A DNA stretch of 64,000 bases from Mactra quadrangularis (lineage: Eukaryota; Mollusca; Bivalvia; Venerida; Mactridae), in the NCBI GenBank assembly GCA_025267735.1, contig CM046295.1, positions 10,985,167 through 11,049,166 on the forward strand, written 5' to 3'. The notes beneath the pieces are model-generated. The model was given only the letters and a program-made list of their open reading frames with translations. It did no database searches and was not told where the DNA came from. How positions within the stretch are numbered: the stretch's first letter is position 1; each line of letters starts with the position of its first letter. Positions 20,831 to 34,400 of the stretch are shown piece after piece. The position numbers and the translations under genes are program-made.

Positions 20831-22425
20831 CTTTGTTAAGGTAATTAGTAGTTCAGTTAGTGTTATCTACCACTGATCCACAGCTCCTAACTTTCTTAGC
20901 CATTCTCACTGTTCAAAGTTCTGTTTGCAGCTACCCTCACAATGCATTTTGCACTAAAAATGGTCAGTCTGAAGGGACTCTTTCTGTATTCATAGACCCT
21001 AAAAGGTATAGTCCGTTTTTTCTCAATTGTCAAAGCTTGAATAATTTCACGGTGACTGAATGCATTGTTTTTGTACTGGCGGCCTAATTGTTATTAAAAA
21101 TATGTTGACTAAAACATATCATACGGCATAAGCAGCTTTACTTGATCATAATACACTTTTTCGGAAACTCATGGATATATTACAACAATAATTTTAACAA
21201 ACACATTCACCGTGTAATTATTCATGTTTTGACAGTTGAGAAAAAATGAACTAATGAATGGTGCTTCACTGTACATGCATTATGTCTTGGGACAATGACC
21301 TGAGTACATGTTACAAATACTATACGGAAGGCGTGGCTTATCAGCATGTTTAACAGTAGTACAATCGATTGGTAGGTTTTAAATATGCAGCATACTGCAA
21401 GTTCTACATTTTTTCGTCATTTGGCAGCTGTCACATAGCTTACATGTAACAGGCTTGGTTCAAACTGAAAAAATATGGAAAATGTGATTTTCCTAGAAAA
21501 ATGGAATTTTGATTTTTGGAAAAATATGGAAAATTAGAAAACATCATGCAAAAAAATTGGGAACGAAAATGAGAGGCTGAGTCACGTGAGTTTTTCTTTC
21601 GTGGTAGTGATTACAGTTACATGTATAGAGGTTGAAAGAATTTGTTATAACTTTCCAATTGAAAACTTTGAGAATTTATATTTACTTATTGCAAAGGTGG
21701 TCTATACTTGGTTAAAAAAATCTGGAATTCGTAGACGTTTGATTATTATGTAGCCTCATGAAACAAGGCTGGCATCACCAACTTGTTTAATAAGCTTCGA
21801 GTAAAAATAACGAAAAAAAAACGTTTAAATTTCGTTCATTTACAATTCAAGGGGAACTACCCTGTCGATCTTAATAGATTTTTTGTGTCGACAGAGTTAT
21901 CCTTCATTAAATTTTACAGAATGCTTAAAAGCGAAAAAAGCCTTTGAAGGAAGTGTGCGTAATATTTGTATTCATAGTATATGCGCTTCGATGAAGAAAG
22001 TCAAAGATTACACGAATTAGCCTTGCCATGGAACCCTCAGTCTTTCCATCATTGTCCTTTGTTCTTATTCTCTTAAACGATTAAAAATCGTCAACAACGA
22101 AATTGGTTGAAATACAAAATATAAAGTCTCCTGTCTGAAGCAATGCTTTGAACTACAGAGTAGTAAGTGAACAAGTTCTATGCAGGGATATATTCAATCG
22201 ACATCATTTTTGGATGGGATTTCCCATTTTTAAGTAGTTTTTAAGTAGTGAACTGTAACAAATCCTCATTGAAATATGACGCTGCTAGAATTCTTGAGCA
22301 AGAAATTGTACATTCAATTGCTTCACTTCGGGATTAAGTTTCTTGCTCAAGAAAACAACACGGTAAGTTTTGGATGTGATCTCAACCAACTGGCTATCAA
22401 ATGATTGCTGGTAAAACTAACCTTG
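20831..22425. other. No gene seen
   Basis: AT-rich sequence without recognisable coding or tRNA signals. The frame at 20860-21087 (75 codons) does not resemble a known protein. The direct repeat 'aaaatatggaaaat' occurs at 21470-21540. 'gagcaagaaattgtacattc' and 'aagtttcttgctcaagaaaa' (22300-22350) form a small inverted pair. Confidence 0.4.
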
Positions 22426-22640
22426 CGGGTGTGGCTGAGTGGATACGGCGTTGGACTGGTAATTATTGGATCGCCAGCCTCGCGTTGGTTCGAATCCCAT
22501 ACCGAAAACCTACCACGTTGTTTCTTTGAGCAGGAGAATTTGTTCTACTGTGCTAGCTCAATACTGTGGGACCAGGAAGCGGGTTCGAGAAGAATTTTCT
22601 AAATTATTAGAACTTTCTTCGTAATCAAGCTAAAAACATG
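22426..22640 (+). mobile_element. tRNA-derived SINE, family 3, best copy
   Basis: 'gcgggtgtggctgagtggat', 'ggcgttggactggtaatt' and 'gcgttggttcgaatcccata' form a head like a tRNA-Ser/Leu. It is followed by 'tttctttgagcaggagaatt', 'ctagctcaatactgtgggac' and 'cgtaatcaagctaaaaac'. A and B boxes are intact. Confidence 0.85.
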
Positions 22641-23179
22641 TATCGAAATAAAATAAATTCTCTAACATAAAAAATAGAACCCCTGACCGATTCAGAACGC
22701 TCTAGTACCGCCCATGTTAAATCAATGGTAGTCGGTCTCATTGAATGCTTGATGGACGTTTGATGGACGCTTGCCTGTAGGGCAAGACTGATAACAGTAT
22801 TGGAAGATTTCATGTTATTAAAATGATTATTGTAGTATGATTGTTGATCCGCGAATATTCTTTAACAAGAATACCTGTAAAATACAGTCTTCTACCGATA
22901 ATACGGTCAACAGTTTCCAATACCGCTTGGAAGTCTGCAATATTAATATAAGACAATATCACTTTTATTTTATATTAAGATACGTGAGCTTTTGTAATTA
23001 TGAAAGGTTTTACAACCGACTGACTTCATAATAAATTAAACAAAATGAATAAATGTTAAAATGTTATGCCAAAAGTATTTTAAATTAAAATTGATCGAAG
23101 TTCACAGATACAAGCAATTAAGAAATAACGACACTGTCACATAATTACATACATGTACATTTGTATCTCGAGCTTAAGC

Positions 23180-23231
23180 GCAAAACGGTCGTAACTCACT
23201 CTTTATTTAAATTGAGTTACGACCGTTTTGC
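23180..23231. repeat. Perfect 19-bp hairpin
   Basis: 'gcaaaacggtcgtaactca' (23180-23198) and its exact reverse complement (23213-23231) flank a 14-base loop. The pairing extends imperfectly outward ('gagcttaagc' with 'gctctgagcc'). It could be a small fold-back element or, less likely, a small-RNA precursor. Confidence 0.7.
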
Positions 23232-24032
23232 TCTGAGCCTGCGATGTATAGATGTATGTATAAAATATAATGAAGTTAAGATGAAACAGTCGTTTCTGAC
23301 ATGCTGTTGGCGTAAAATTGTCATAAAAAGTTTGTCTAAAAATCCTGCTGTTATTCACAGATTTTTTAAAGTGTAAAATTATGGAGAATATCAACTCTGA
23401 TGTAAGATCGATTTTTATTTTCACGATTTTTAAGATACACTCTGTACTCGGACTTTATTACACAAGCAATTTAAAAGTTAAAGCAGTGCTTCTTTTGTGA
23501 CACAGTCTGTGCAATAATTCAATAGCCGTTGAAAAGTATTTATTTATTGAAAATAGACAATATGTATTGCTAGCAGGGGAAAAGGGGGCAAAGTTTTGGC
23601 TTTATAGAGGTAACCTCACCCCATTTAAAAAAGTATTTGATAAGTTGATACAAATGTAAATGTACATTTTATGTTAATCAAGTTAATACATCCTCTTGAA
23701 ACATTGATATGCTCGTACTTAATAAAACAGTTGTTCACGAAAAAGATAAATTTACCTCATTTTCTTTTCAAAACAAAAATCGAAGTGCCATGTAAAACAA
23801 ATTTGCACCGATTTTGGTATTACGTTTTTTTCCAATACAGATTATTTTTGAATTGTATTTAACTTCGTCGAATCTTTTTCTCAAAACAGTTTATGCACAC
23901 TCTATACTTGAAATATTTATTTTATACCAATAAATGTATTAGCAATGCTTTATCTAAAAAATAATAAACTAATTAATGTTGCGGAGATGTAAAACGGCAC
24001 TCCTATTCTCTTGTCTTCAAGCTAGCTTAATG

Positions 24033-24117
24033 GCGAGGTGGTAGAGAGTCCACTTACGAATTAATCTAGAGGGATTGGGGTCGAATCTCAGTTTGAACGA
24101 TGGATTTTTAACGGTTT
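24033..24117 (+). mobile_element. tRNA-like SINE fragment
   Basis: 'atggcgaggtggtagagagt' and 'ggggtcgaatctcagtttg' serve as box-A- and box-B-like parts, followed by 'aacgatggatttttaacgg', as at 19765-20060. Confidence 0.45.
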
Positions 24118-25327
24118 ACATAATTTCAATGACATGTGCCAAATTTGAAATTCTCAAGCGACCGGTTGCTAAGTGTCATGTTATCGGACGAGGACAGTAC
24201 AGGTGTGCGGTATTATTTAATATAGTCAACGAACCAGAGCGGCGTGTATTGTCCAAAATTAGACAAACTAATACCACTTGAGAACTGGTAGTATTGTAAG
24301 GAGTTATTTCTGAAATAACGTATTAAACGAGATTTAAAACGCGATTTCAAGACACGCCCGGTTATTTCGTATTCCAGATTTGTGCTATTTGGAATTTTTC
24401 TTCTAATTTTAAATTCTGTGATTATTTGAAGTTTTCAGCGAATGTGAGTTGATATAATATTTTAAATAATTAATATTTTCATTCAAATTTATTTATTTTT
24501 CAAATTTATTGAATATTATTTTTATTATTAATCGCATTTTTTATTTTATGATTTGGATCTAATATTTTGATAGGTATTTGTATATCGTTTAATCCATGTA
24601 TAGTTATTTGGTATGGAGGGTCGATTATTTTCAAAAGGAGTTGAGCGATAAGCTTTTTAATATTTCTTCCATTCTAAGTGATACAGACCGGCTATCAAAC
24701 GTTTGAAATAGTAAAACTTTAAAAGATACTTTCACTTTTATGATAAGATACAAATATTAAAGGATTATCATAAGTCAGAAAAATTAAATAAATTTTGTAT
24801 TATACATTTTTTAAAGCTTTGGATTTACGCTGTTTTTTTTGGTAAAAACGTTATACACACGTGTTCTTTAAAGCTTACTAATTTTAAAATTTTCATTTAT
24901 TTTTTTCAGAGGGTTTTGTAAATCTTAAATCTATCGAACCGCGGTGACATTTTTCGTTATGAAATCTTGAGTCATCGTAAAAGGAAGGGGAACAAAACCA
25001 CGTGGGTCTTAGTTCAGTATAATTAGTGAAAATACCTCAAGAAAATAGGGTGTGTGCTAAAGTGAATTAAACACGTTTTTTCTCTCTAATTTTCGAACGG
25101 ATTATAGGAATTGCACGGATTTTAACCAGTCCGGTGAGGAGAACTTAGGTGTGTGTATATGATATTAATTAAATCCAAGGTAGCTTTTACATAAAAGGAG
25201 TAAGACAGTGGATGAATGTTAGTTTTAATATATGCAGTGTTAAAACAATTAAATCCATTAAGCGTGTAGACGGAGTGACAATACACGTTCATTTGGAATT
25301 AATTTTCTGTGTTTCGAAATTTGAAAA

Positions 25328-25415
25328 ATGTGGACTAGAGGGGACACTGTGACCCTTTGGAATTTAACAATTCTATGTGGGATTTTTATTTGTGTTCAGT
25401 TATGTACAGCTCAAG
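25328..25415 (+). CDS. Signal-peptide exon of the WAP gene
   Basis: ATG at 25328 begins MWTRGDTVTLWNLTILCGIF and continues ICVQLCTAQ before the donor CAAG|gtaggt. Arg4 is followed by a hydrophobic core of about 15 residues and a small-residue cleavage site (CTA|Q), which is a classical signal peptide ending exactly where the exon ends. It leaves in phase 1, usual for exons that lead into extracellular modules. The 300 bases upstream are free of recognised repeats and may be 5'UTR or promoter, but no TATA box or initiator is certain. Confidence 0.75.
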
Positions 25416-28400
25416 GTAGGTTGATTTTTTCTTTTTTTTCTTATTTCTATATTGTATTGTTTAAAACAATGTATGGTGACATATTTCTGCCATCTGATAA
25501 CTACAAAACTAACGAGTTAGTTAAGCGATTAATTAGTTACGTAACTATATAAAACCATACCAGCTAGCCATTTTATTTAAGTGATAACTAATTAACTAGT
25601 TAAATAACTAGTTAACCGGATAACTAGACTTGATAATTACCCAATTGTCTGATGGCAGGAATATTCCACCATACTGTATCATAACACTAGGATGAGTGTT
25701 TCAGAGCGTATTCAACAAGGTTTTGTCGGTCATAAAAGGTCTCTGGACCTTTTTCAAAAACCAAAAATACTCAGACGCTAAATTGGGAAATTAAAACTAG
25801 GCTTCAGGGACCCGTATTATTAAGCGTCCTATGTCTTATTCTATTCCTAAATCAATTTTTAATTATTGTTTTGCTATATTATGTAAAGAATTCTGATGAT
25901 ATGCTGCCTAGAGTTATTGTTAAATCATTGCTTGTAGTAATAAAATACTCACTGAAACACTATTAATGCTTGCACATATCCATTTTGTTAAAAAAGCATT
26001 TTGTACCACCCCTGTCCTGTCACTATATGTGGTACATGCCCCTTCTTTACAATTTGGGCAAAGTAGGGGTCAGTTCTAAGGAGCTGTCACCACCACGAAA
26101 TACATGTATCCCCAAAACTCGAAATCTACAAAAAGTAAAGAAAATTGAGCTATAATGCAAACACTTTTCGAGGTGGAGGGTGAAGATTAAGGAGGGATTC
26201 AGTCTTCACAAAGTAAAGGGCCTACATCTTGATTTAAGGGTGTTGTTGTTCTCGAGGGAGGGGGTGAAGTGGGCCAGACTTTGCTCTAAAAGTCCCCGCT
26301 CACCCCTTAAGAAAGCATTTTATACTTGGTCCGAGGGGGTAAGACCTCCCCTTAAAAGTCTCCAAACACCCCTTGAAAAAACGTTCCAACCCCGACCCCC
26401 TCATGATACGCCCCACCCCTCTTATAATGTACGCATTGATTCTATATCGTCATAATGAATGTTATCTTTTAGCGTTCATTGTTATAGGGCTTCTATACTT
26501 ACAAAGCTTTGTTAACATATGAAAACATCGTACATGTAACATCCGTAATGTATCGTGTATACAAAATATACTGTATACAATACAGATGGATTAATGTATT
26601 TTAAAATCAAGGTATACTGTTTCTAAAACCATGCACTCACAAATAAAAAAATAATTTTTGAAAGTAATATAAAAGTTTACAAAACATGAAATGTATCATT
26701 CATTACAATACGTTTATCATTCTGCATGGATTTGCATAGATTTATTACATAACTTGCAATTTCAAAACTATCTGACAAAAACTTAATTTAGTAATTACCA
26801 CCCTTGTATATGAAAATTGAAAAGTTTAAATGTCTCCATAAAAAGTCTAGTTTTACGTTATTAAGCTATCTCTAACATGAAGGAATTTGGTTATGAAATA
26901 ATTTCTACAGCCATCTCCTTCCTACCGCTGATTCTAAATCATGTAGGACAGTTGACTGACTGCCGTACAATGCTTTGCCACTTCATTAACTCCCACAAAA
27001 ATACTATTATTCTAGTATCAAAGGATGAGCCAGGGACGCCAAAAAAGGGGTCATATATTCTAAAAAGGGCTTAATCAACAGCTAATGTCTTAAAGTAAGG
27101 GTTCCACTGTATATTTCACTCATGGTATTGTATTTTACAACAAAGGACACATGATTCATGAAGTAAGACCCAAGTTATTACAATAACACATTTTCTAATT
27201 GTTTAACTTCATGAATTAAATGTTAAACGCGAGCGACGTCAGCTAACTGAATACAACAATGAATGTTTTATTATTGTTCTATGTATATTACGTAATGCAT
27301 TGTATCTAAGTTATTAAACCGTATTCTTGACGCAGTAGACTACTCAATGGATTTTGAATCTAGCGTCCCGAAGGTGGCTAGGACGGCTGGCTCGAAACCC
27401 AACCAAGCTATTTGTTCTCTTCCATGAAACTTCGACAATAATCGAGAGTTTCCTCCATTGATAAAGAATTTAGGGAAATCGTCGTTAATTTCGAAGGTTG
27501 GTGAGTGCTGGTTATAGACAAAGGTCCATGAAAGCTAGGTTAGGTGAACTGAGCGCCATAAAATGTATTTTAATTTTCCTGTTATAGAACATTTGATATT
27601 TGTTCAATATTTCCCGTACATGTTCATAAAAGTACGAATATCTGTTTTTATCGATCGAGAGTACAGAAGTACTGTAATGAGTATTTAAATCAGCGAGGTT
27701 AATGTATGCGCCAATTAAAGTCAACAATACACAATAAAACAATTAAAAAACAGTCCCCCTCCCTAAGTATTATGTAACAGGAGTTTTATCTATATGTATT
27801 GAATTGTAATTCAAGATAACGCATATGGAGCACGTTTGATTTATTAATAGCAAATATTGTCAAGTTTGATTTACAACCAATTCACTTCCGTAAATGGAAG
27901 GTTTAAAAATCATATACAATGTACATAATTATATTGACTTTCATACTAGGTTTAACGCCATGTCAACACAATTTAGGTTATTTTTCGATGACCAGATCAT
28001 CTAACCTAACTTTTCTGGACACTTGTCTATAACCAATTATAGTCCGTCACCTATCCTTCCAGAGGCCAGCAACGTCTCTATTTACCTTATTAATGGAGGA
28101 AATTGACGTCATTGCAAAATTTTCACGGAAGCGTGTAACAGCCTCGGGTGGGATTTGAACACGTAATCCCTTCAGTAGGGAGGGATGATGGCTGTAGTAA
28201 TTATTTCATGACCAAGCTCCACAAGTCTCCTGCACAGGAATCGAACTTACGGTCTCTCGATCAGATGACTTAATGCGCTATCAACAGAGCTAGCCGAGTG
28301 GCTTTTAAAGTCTATGTAATGAAAAGCAATATATACGACACAAATGATATGAAATTAAGTAATTGGCTAGGGAAATAGATACACGTGCTTATGGTAGCGT

Positions 28401-31400
28401 AACGAAATAAATGTACAATGAATGTATTACTATAATCGCGTTCACGTCGCTCATGAATAAAGAAGCTTTGTCAAACATGCAATCTCGTAATCAAATTACA
28501 AGCTGGTTTTGTCATTAAATCTAATTTTCAAAATGTGAAGCTTTCTAGTACATTCTTAAATGTTTATCATTTACACAAGCTACCTTTAAATGAGGATGAA
28601 AATATATCTTTACTTGTTTGTTTGTTGGGTTTAACGCCGTAGCAACACATTCTATAGGTCATATAACGGCGATCAGTCAACCTACTCACTCCTCCTGGAA
28701 AGGCTAAATCCCTGGATTTAGCTGTTAACCAACTACTTTGCGAATACTTTCGTCAGTGACTGACAACTGTCCTACATAATTAAAAATCATTTGTAGGAGG
28801 GAGAATGGCCGTAGAAAAAATTTCATGACCAAGCTCAACGAAAGTATGCCCATCCCGGGAATCGAACCAACGACCCCTCGATCAGTAGACCTGCATGCTA
28901 CCAACTGAGCTAGCCGGGCGGCTTATCTCTACTTAGACGCACAACTCATCGCTGTTATCGACGATTTGACTCCGCGACAGGAAATAGTTCGGAGTATAAA
29001 CTCAAAAGCTTTGTTCTGATTTTACTAAAATTTCTTAAATCTTAAAATGAGTAATGGCCAAAACTTCAGTTTTATTTATTCAAAGTACATTTCAAATTCC
29101 AATTGTCTTTTATCCACGACCTCGTCATGAAATCTTTTTTTCGGTTTACTCTTTTAATCGAAATGGCTATTTATCCTTGGCCCGCCGTATTACCTACTTT
29201 CGTTTCAAATGTCTGCTTATTTAAATGAATAGCACAGGTAAACACGCTAGCATGCATGAATTGCAACGAGGTAATATGACCGATTTTAAAGTTTTATATA
29301 GCATGCATACTTTATCGCAAAGCAATGATATATTGCGTAGCAACAAACGATAATTCAATGTGTACTGTACATATGCGCAAAGAATGTATATTGCCACGTG
29401 GTTTTTGGTAAATTAATATTTTTTACCACGATGTTAAGCGTAGTATTTTACAGACAAGGCAGTGAGCATAATTGGACCAAAAGGCTTACAGCCAATATGC
29501 ATATTCAAAAGCTGGATCTCGAAAGCTTAAATTTTGAAATCCCAAAGGAAATACTTGTGACTCAACATTCGTGCTATAGTTTGTGCCATTTGACTTGAGA
29601 CAAATTAATACATTACAAGCTCCGTTGACTACACTACTTATAACTGATATAATTTATGCAAATGATATTTAAATCATACTTTTTGTCACGGGTCAAATTA
29701 ACACATTACATATATTACGGTGACAACTCTACTTATGACTGATTTAGTTTATGCAAATAACGCTGTATATTCAATGAGTATTTTTTGTCTAAGGTCAATT
29801 CCTTTATTTTTACTTGGTTAAACGCGTTGTCAACACAATTTAGGTCATTTTACGGCGTCCAGCGCACGTATCCTAGCTTTCCTGGACCATTGTTTATAAC
29901 CAGTACTCACCTACCATTCCACAAGACCGGAAACTTCTCCATATATCTTATCAATGGACAAAATTGACATTATTGTCAAATTTTAATGGAAAGCTATAAT
30001 CTCCCCGAGTGGGATTCGAACCCGTATCCCCTTGGGGACACGCGATTCCAAATCCTGGCGCTACCAACTGCGCTATCGACCCGGGTTGTACTAGTACACA
30101 TGTACATGTAGTAGGACTTCTGATTTTGAATGACCTGTTAGAATGACAGATCTATTGATGTCATAAATTTCCTTATGTTAAAATTGATTTATGAACTTTA
30201 AATACACCGATGGTCAATGTATCTTATTTTGGAAAGTCTTAAAAAACGAATATCGAAATAAGGCAGTGCTATATTTGGTAGCAACAATAAATAGCAAATT
30301 GTATCAAACGGCTTACTGCTTAGATACTAGGACATAACCTAACAGTATGTGGCGCTTTTCACAAAAAATCTTAAGAATGCAATCATCGTAAGTCAAAAGC
30401 AAGAATCGTCACTTCTTGGCCACTAAATTCCAAATATGACTAAAATATGTAGAATTTTTGTATACCTTTTGAATATCGTATCATAGTTTATGTTGACGTT
30501 ATCCTTCTGACTTTAAAATGAAATTTCATGAATTTGACTTACGATAACATTTTTCGTAAGAATTTTAGTAAAAAGGTACACTGGCTATTAGATTAAGGTA
30601 TCCCAAAGTTAATACTCGTGGTCCAGCACTCATACAAAATAACATTACGTGTTTGTGTAAACATTAAAATGAAACAACCTACCTTATTGTCAAAATGTAG
30701 TTTTTAATGAAAAAATGACTTCATTGCATGCTTATCAAATTTTGTACAAAAGTTTCAAATTTCTGAGAAAATTTGAAATTACATGCTTAAGGAAACTTTT
30801 TGACCCCATTGTATTATATTTATTGCATTGTATTGCTTAACAAATGCGCTTTCATGCGATGCATTATTTATGTATTATTATTTTTAAGTATGTGTGGTAA
30901 AACTTGTCGTCTCGATCGACGTCATAAGTCCGGTTATTTCTGGATCATCCCTCGTATATATAAGCCAAGCAAAGCTAGAACATACATGTATATAATAATA
31001 CAAATTATATATGTAAACAAGTATTTAAATAATAACATTTGTATTACTCATAATAACATTACAGAACAATAAAGACACAATACAGTAATGTCTTGCGGTT
31101 ACATTAATCATTAATGACTTATCGTTTCATTTAAAACATGAGAATTAAAGCGGTGGGTTCGTACATTTCATCTCTTTTCTTTTGTTAGGTTTAACGCCGT
31201 AGCAACACATTGTATAGGTCATATTACGGCTTTTAATCAACCTACTAGACATTTCTAGAAAAATTAAATATCTGGATTTAGCTGTTATCCAGAATCTAGG
31301 CGCATACTTTCTTCAGTGACTGACAACTGCCATACATGATTATGAATCAGTGGTAGGAGGAAGAATGGCTGTAGAAATCAATTCATGGCCAAACCCCACC

Positions 31401-34400
31401 AAAGTATGCCCTGCTAGGGAATCGAACCTACGACCCCTTCATCAGTAGACTTGCGTGCTACCAACTGAGCTAGCCCATCGGCTGTTCTACTTCTCTGTCA
31501 CACTCAAAATTTCACGAATTGTAGAAACATTATGGAACTGTCAAAAATAGGGTTGGATGAGTATATTCAGAAATATTATTTTATTATCTATATAGAAACA
31601 AGCGAGTTACAGGTCATCCACGTAAACATTGCGTATATCAACATAGCCAGCTTCACTACACATCAATATTTAGGGTTGAGTTATTTATACAATTTTATAG
31701 TAAAGTTAGTTTACACTTATTTTTAAAAAAACTATCATGATGTAAAAAAATACAATGTGTGTATACATTACTTAAAATAAAAGTTAAATACCAATGTGGT
31801 ATGTTAAAATCAGAAAAATGCTGTTCATGCATTGCTTATTCATCTATTTAGTGGACAAGTCCATTGTTTTAAGTACAAAAACACGCATGACCAAGAATAC
31901 GACCTGTATATCTACAGTGTTATTCACTGAGTCACACATACTGAAAAAATAATTTAGCTTTTACAACAATAAATACTGCTACAGAATCCAAAATTAAAAG
32001 TACAATAACATGGCATGTTTTAAAATTTGATTTATACCAGTGATTGTTAAAGTCGTAACTTAGTTAGTTAACATGGTATTTACGTTGAAATCTGTTAGCA
32101 AGTTGCTTTAAAAACATGAATTTTACAAAACTTTTAGTCGAATAGAAAAAGAAACAAACTTACACTTTCAAACAATACTGTTTAAATCAATAAGGTAGAA
32201 AATAATTTTAAGTAAGTGCTGTTTAAACAGAACACTTCAGATAGGAAACAATCTTGCTTTTGATCCTAACACGTATTATTTCAATAAAGTATGGGACGCC
32301 GTTACTACTGTTCATGTATGTTAACAATGCGTTCATAAACATCTCCGGTTTTATTAAAAGCAAGTATTTGGAGCATCGTCGGTTATCCCGCGATATATTA
32401 CTCCAATATTCTGCGTTAGTGTAACGGAAGAAAGAACCGTGGTTGCCGACGATGTATTTGGGGTTTAATAATGGCGGTGTCCCAAAGTTTATCCTTTGTA
32501 CAATCCTTCATGTCGTAATATCAACATTGACACCAAATACATTGCGAATACGATATTTATAAGGTACTGACATTATTTCTGGCACAAAACAGTTTGCTCT
32601 TTTTGGCGTAATATTGGAAAAAATATATGGATCAACAAATAATCATTCATTAGACTTCAAATAGACTGCACCGACTTAGTTCTGGTTTTTAGAACGTGTG
32701 AAGCCGTTTTTTAAAGCTTTTCTGTTTTTATCAGATGCAAAATTAAAGATTTTGCTGACGTTCATTAACAGTATCTATAGGCACGGATACACTGAATCCC
32801 TTAAGCTAACTCCGTATATATATCTAACTTACGCACTATTAACAATAAATCTTGATTGTTAAAGTGATGTGTTTTAATCTGTAAAATAACTTAACCCTTT
32901 TGTCTAGTTCTTTTATATCACGTCAATACACCACTGCGTGGTCTCCCCTGTCCGTCGAATGGGCTTTTGATTTGTCATTTATTGTGGCGCTAATGGCGTG
33001 CCATAGGTATGTGATTAAACATTCACTTTTACAAATCGATTTCAGACCAAGGTTGTTCTGTGTCTAATACATACATGTATTTATTGTATACATCAAAAAC
33101 TGGAAACTTGGTTTAAAGAGCCATATTCCACTTTGTGAACAAACTAAATCATTAGCGGAGAGGTCTTAATATATGGACATTTTCCTTCTCAAATTAACCA
33201 TTTTAAGTTAAAGATAGTCAAAATTGGCACGATTATGCAATGACCAAGTCCAAGGTGGTCTTTATGGCGGAACCTTACTGTATTACTATATGTTTACGCG
33301 ATTGTGTTTTCACATATTGATATTACGTCATAAGTGTATATGCAAGAAATTTTCAATCCGTCATACATTAATAGTTGCAAGTAGATGTATTAAGCTTTAT
33401 TGAGGCTGATCTTTGGTTCCACGCACCATATATGGCCGGGTACTATTGGGAACAGAAAGCATGTAGACGCTTAACTTATTCTATAGACTTATTTAAATTT
33501 CTATGGAATTCAGTCTTCCAGAGTCCAGAGTTAAGGATACAATCGATCTTTTACAAGCATTCTCCATTTATCTGCTGACATGCCTTTGTAATTATCACAA
33601 ATCGTTAAAATTACGGACCACCGTCTACCTTAACGTTTGATTGCTATAAATCCGTTGACTGAACATCAATTGGGCGGAGCTTGTTGTACGGATGAGGCGA
33701 AGGGGAGGAATAAGTGTATTTGGTTGATCCAGACTGGATTTGGCAAACAGTTGGTTGGTTTGTGGAGACAGTGATTTTTATTTGTTTGGGTCGTCAGACC
33801 AAACAAATAATGGTAGCGAAATTTCAGACCCGAATGCTGTTAATTGCAAATGCCCAAAGTAGTCCCCTTTTTGTAGCGGTTACTTCCCTTTACATGGACA
33901 TTAACGCCGAAAAATTCAGGGGAGATCACTGCGTGAAGATTGTCAAATGGACTGGTCCCCTGCGAACCATAATAGGACAGGGAACCAGATTAATTGTCAA
34001 AAACAGGCGCATTAATTTTCAAACCTGCTCAGAGAAGAAAATATAGTTCCCGATTGGTCGAAGATTTCTAATATTGTGCAATTCTTTAACATTTCCGCAA
34101 ATTACTGGTAATATATTGAAATAATTTTGATTAAACGCACGTCAATTTTGAACTCTTCAATAAAAAGGCGTTCGTCTATGGTTTGGTTTATATAACAAAT
34201 TCAATTTGTCACGTGATCAAACCACGCTGAAGAGTCAACAGAACAACCAACGGAGAAGAAAGAAAGGAGGTATGTACCGTATTAATTAACGCCTGTTCTC
34301 GAACCTCACCTTATCTCGAACCTTTCATAAAAAAGTTGTTTACTTTGCTACGAAATTGAGTATGACGTCATCAACTCGTGTGTACAAATGTCTTGTAAAC

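Noticed and set aside
26180..26455. 91-codon proline- and lysine-rich frame
   Set aside because: Low-complexity C-rich and G-rich DNA with no domain, no splice context and no signal of selection visible.
28613..28924. tRNA genes suggested by intact A and B boxes in many places
   Set aside because: The sequences do not form cloverleafs and each is followed by the same SINE body, so they are SINE heads.
33714..34046. 110-codon frame in the WAP intron
   Set aside because: Longest free frame in the intron, but its composition is ordinary, there is no known motif, and no acceptor or donor at sensible phases was found.
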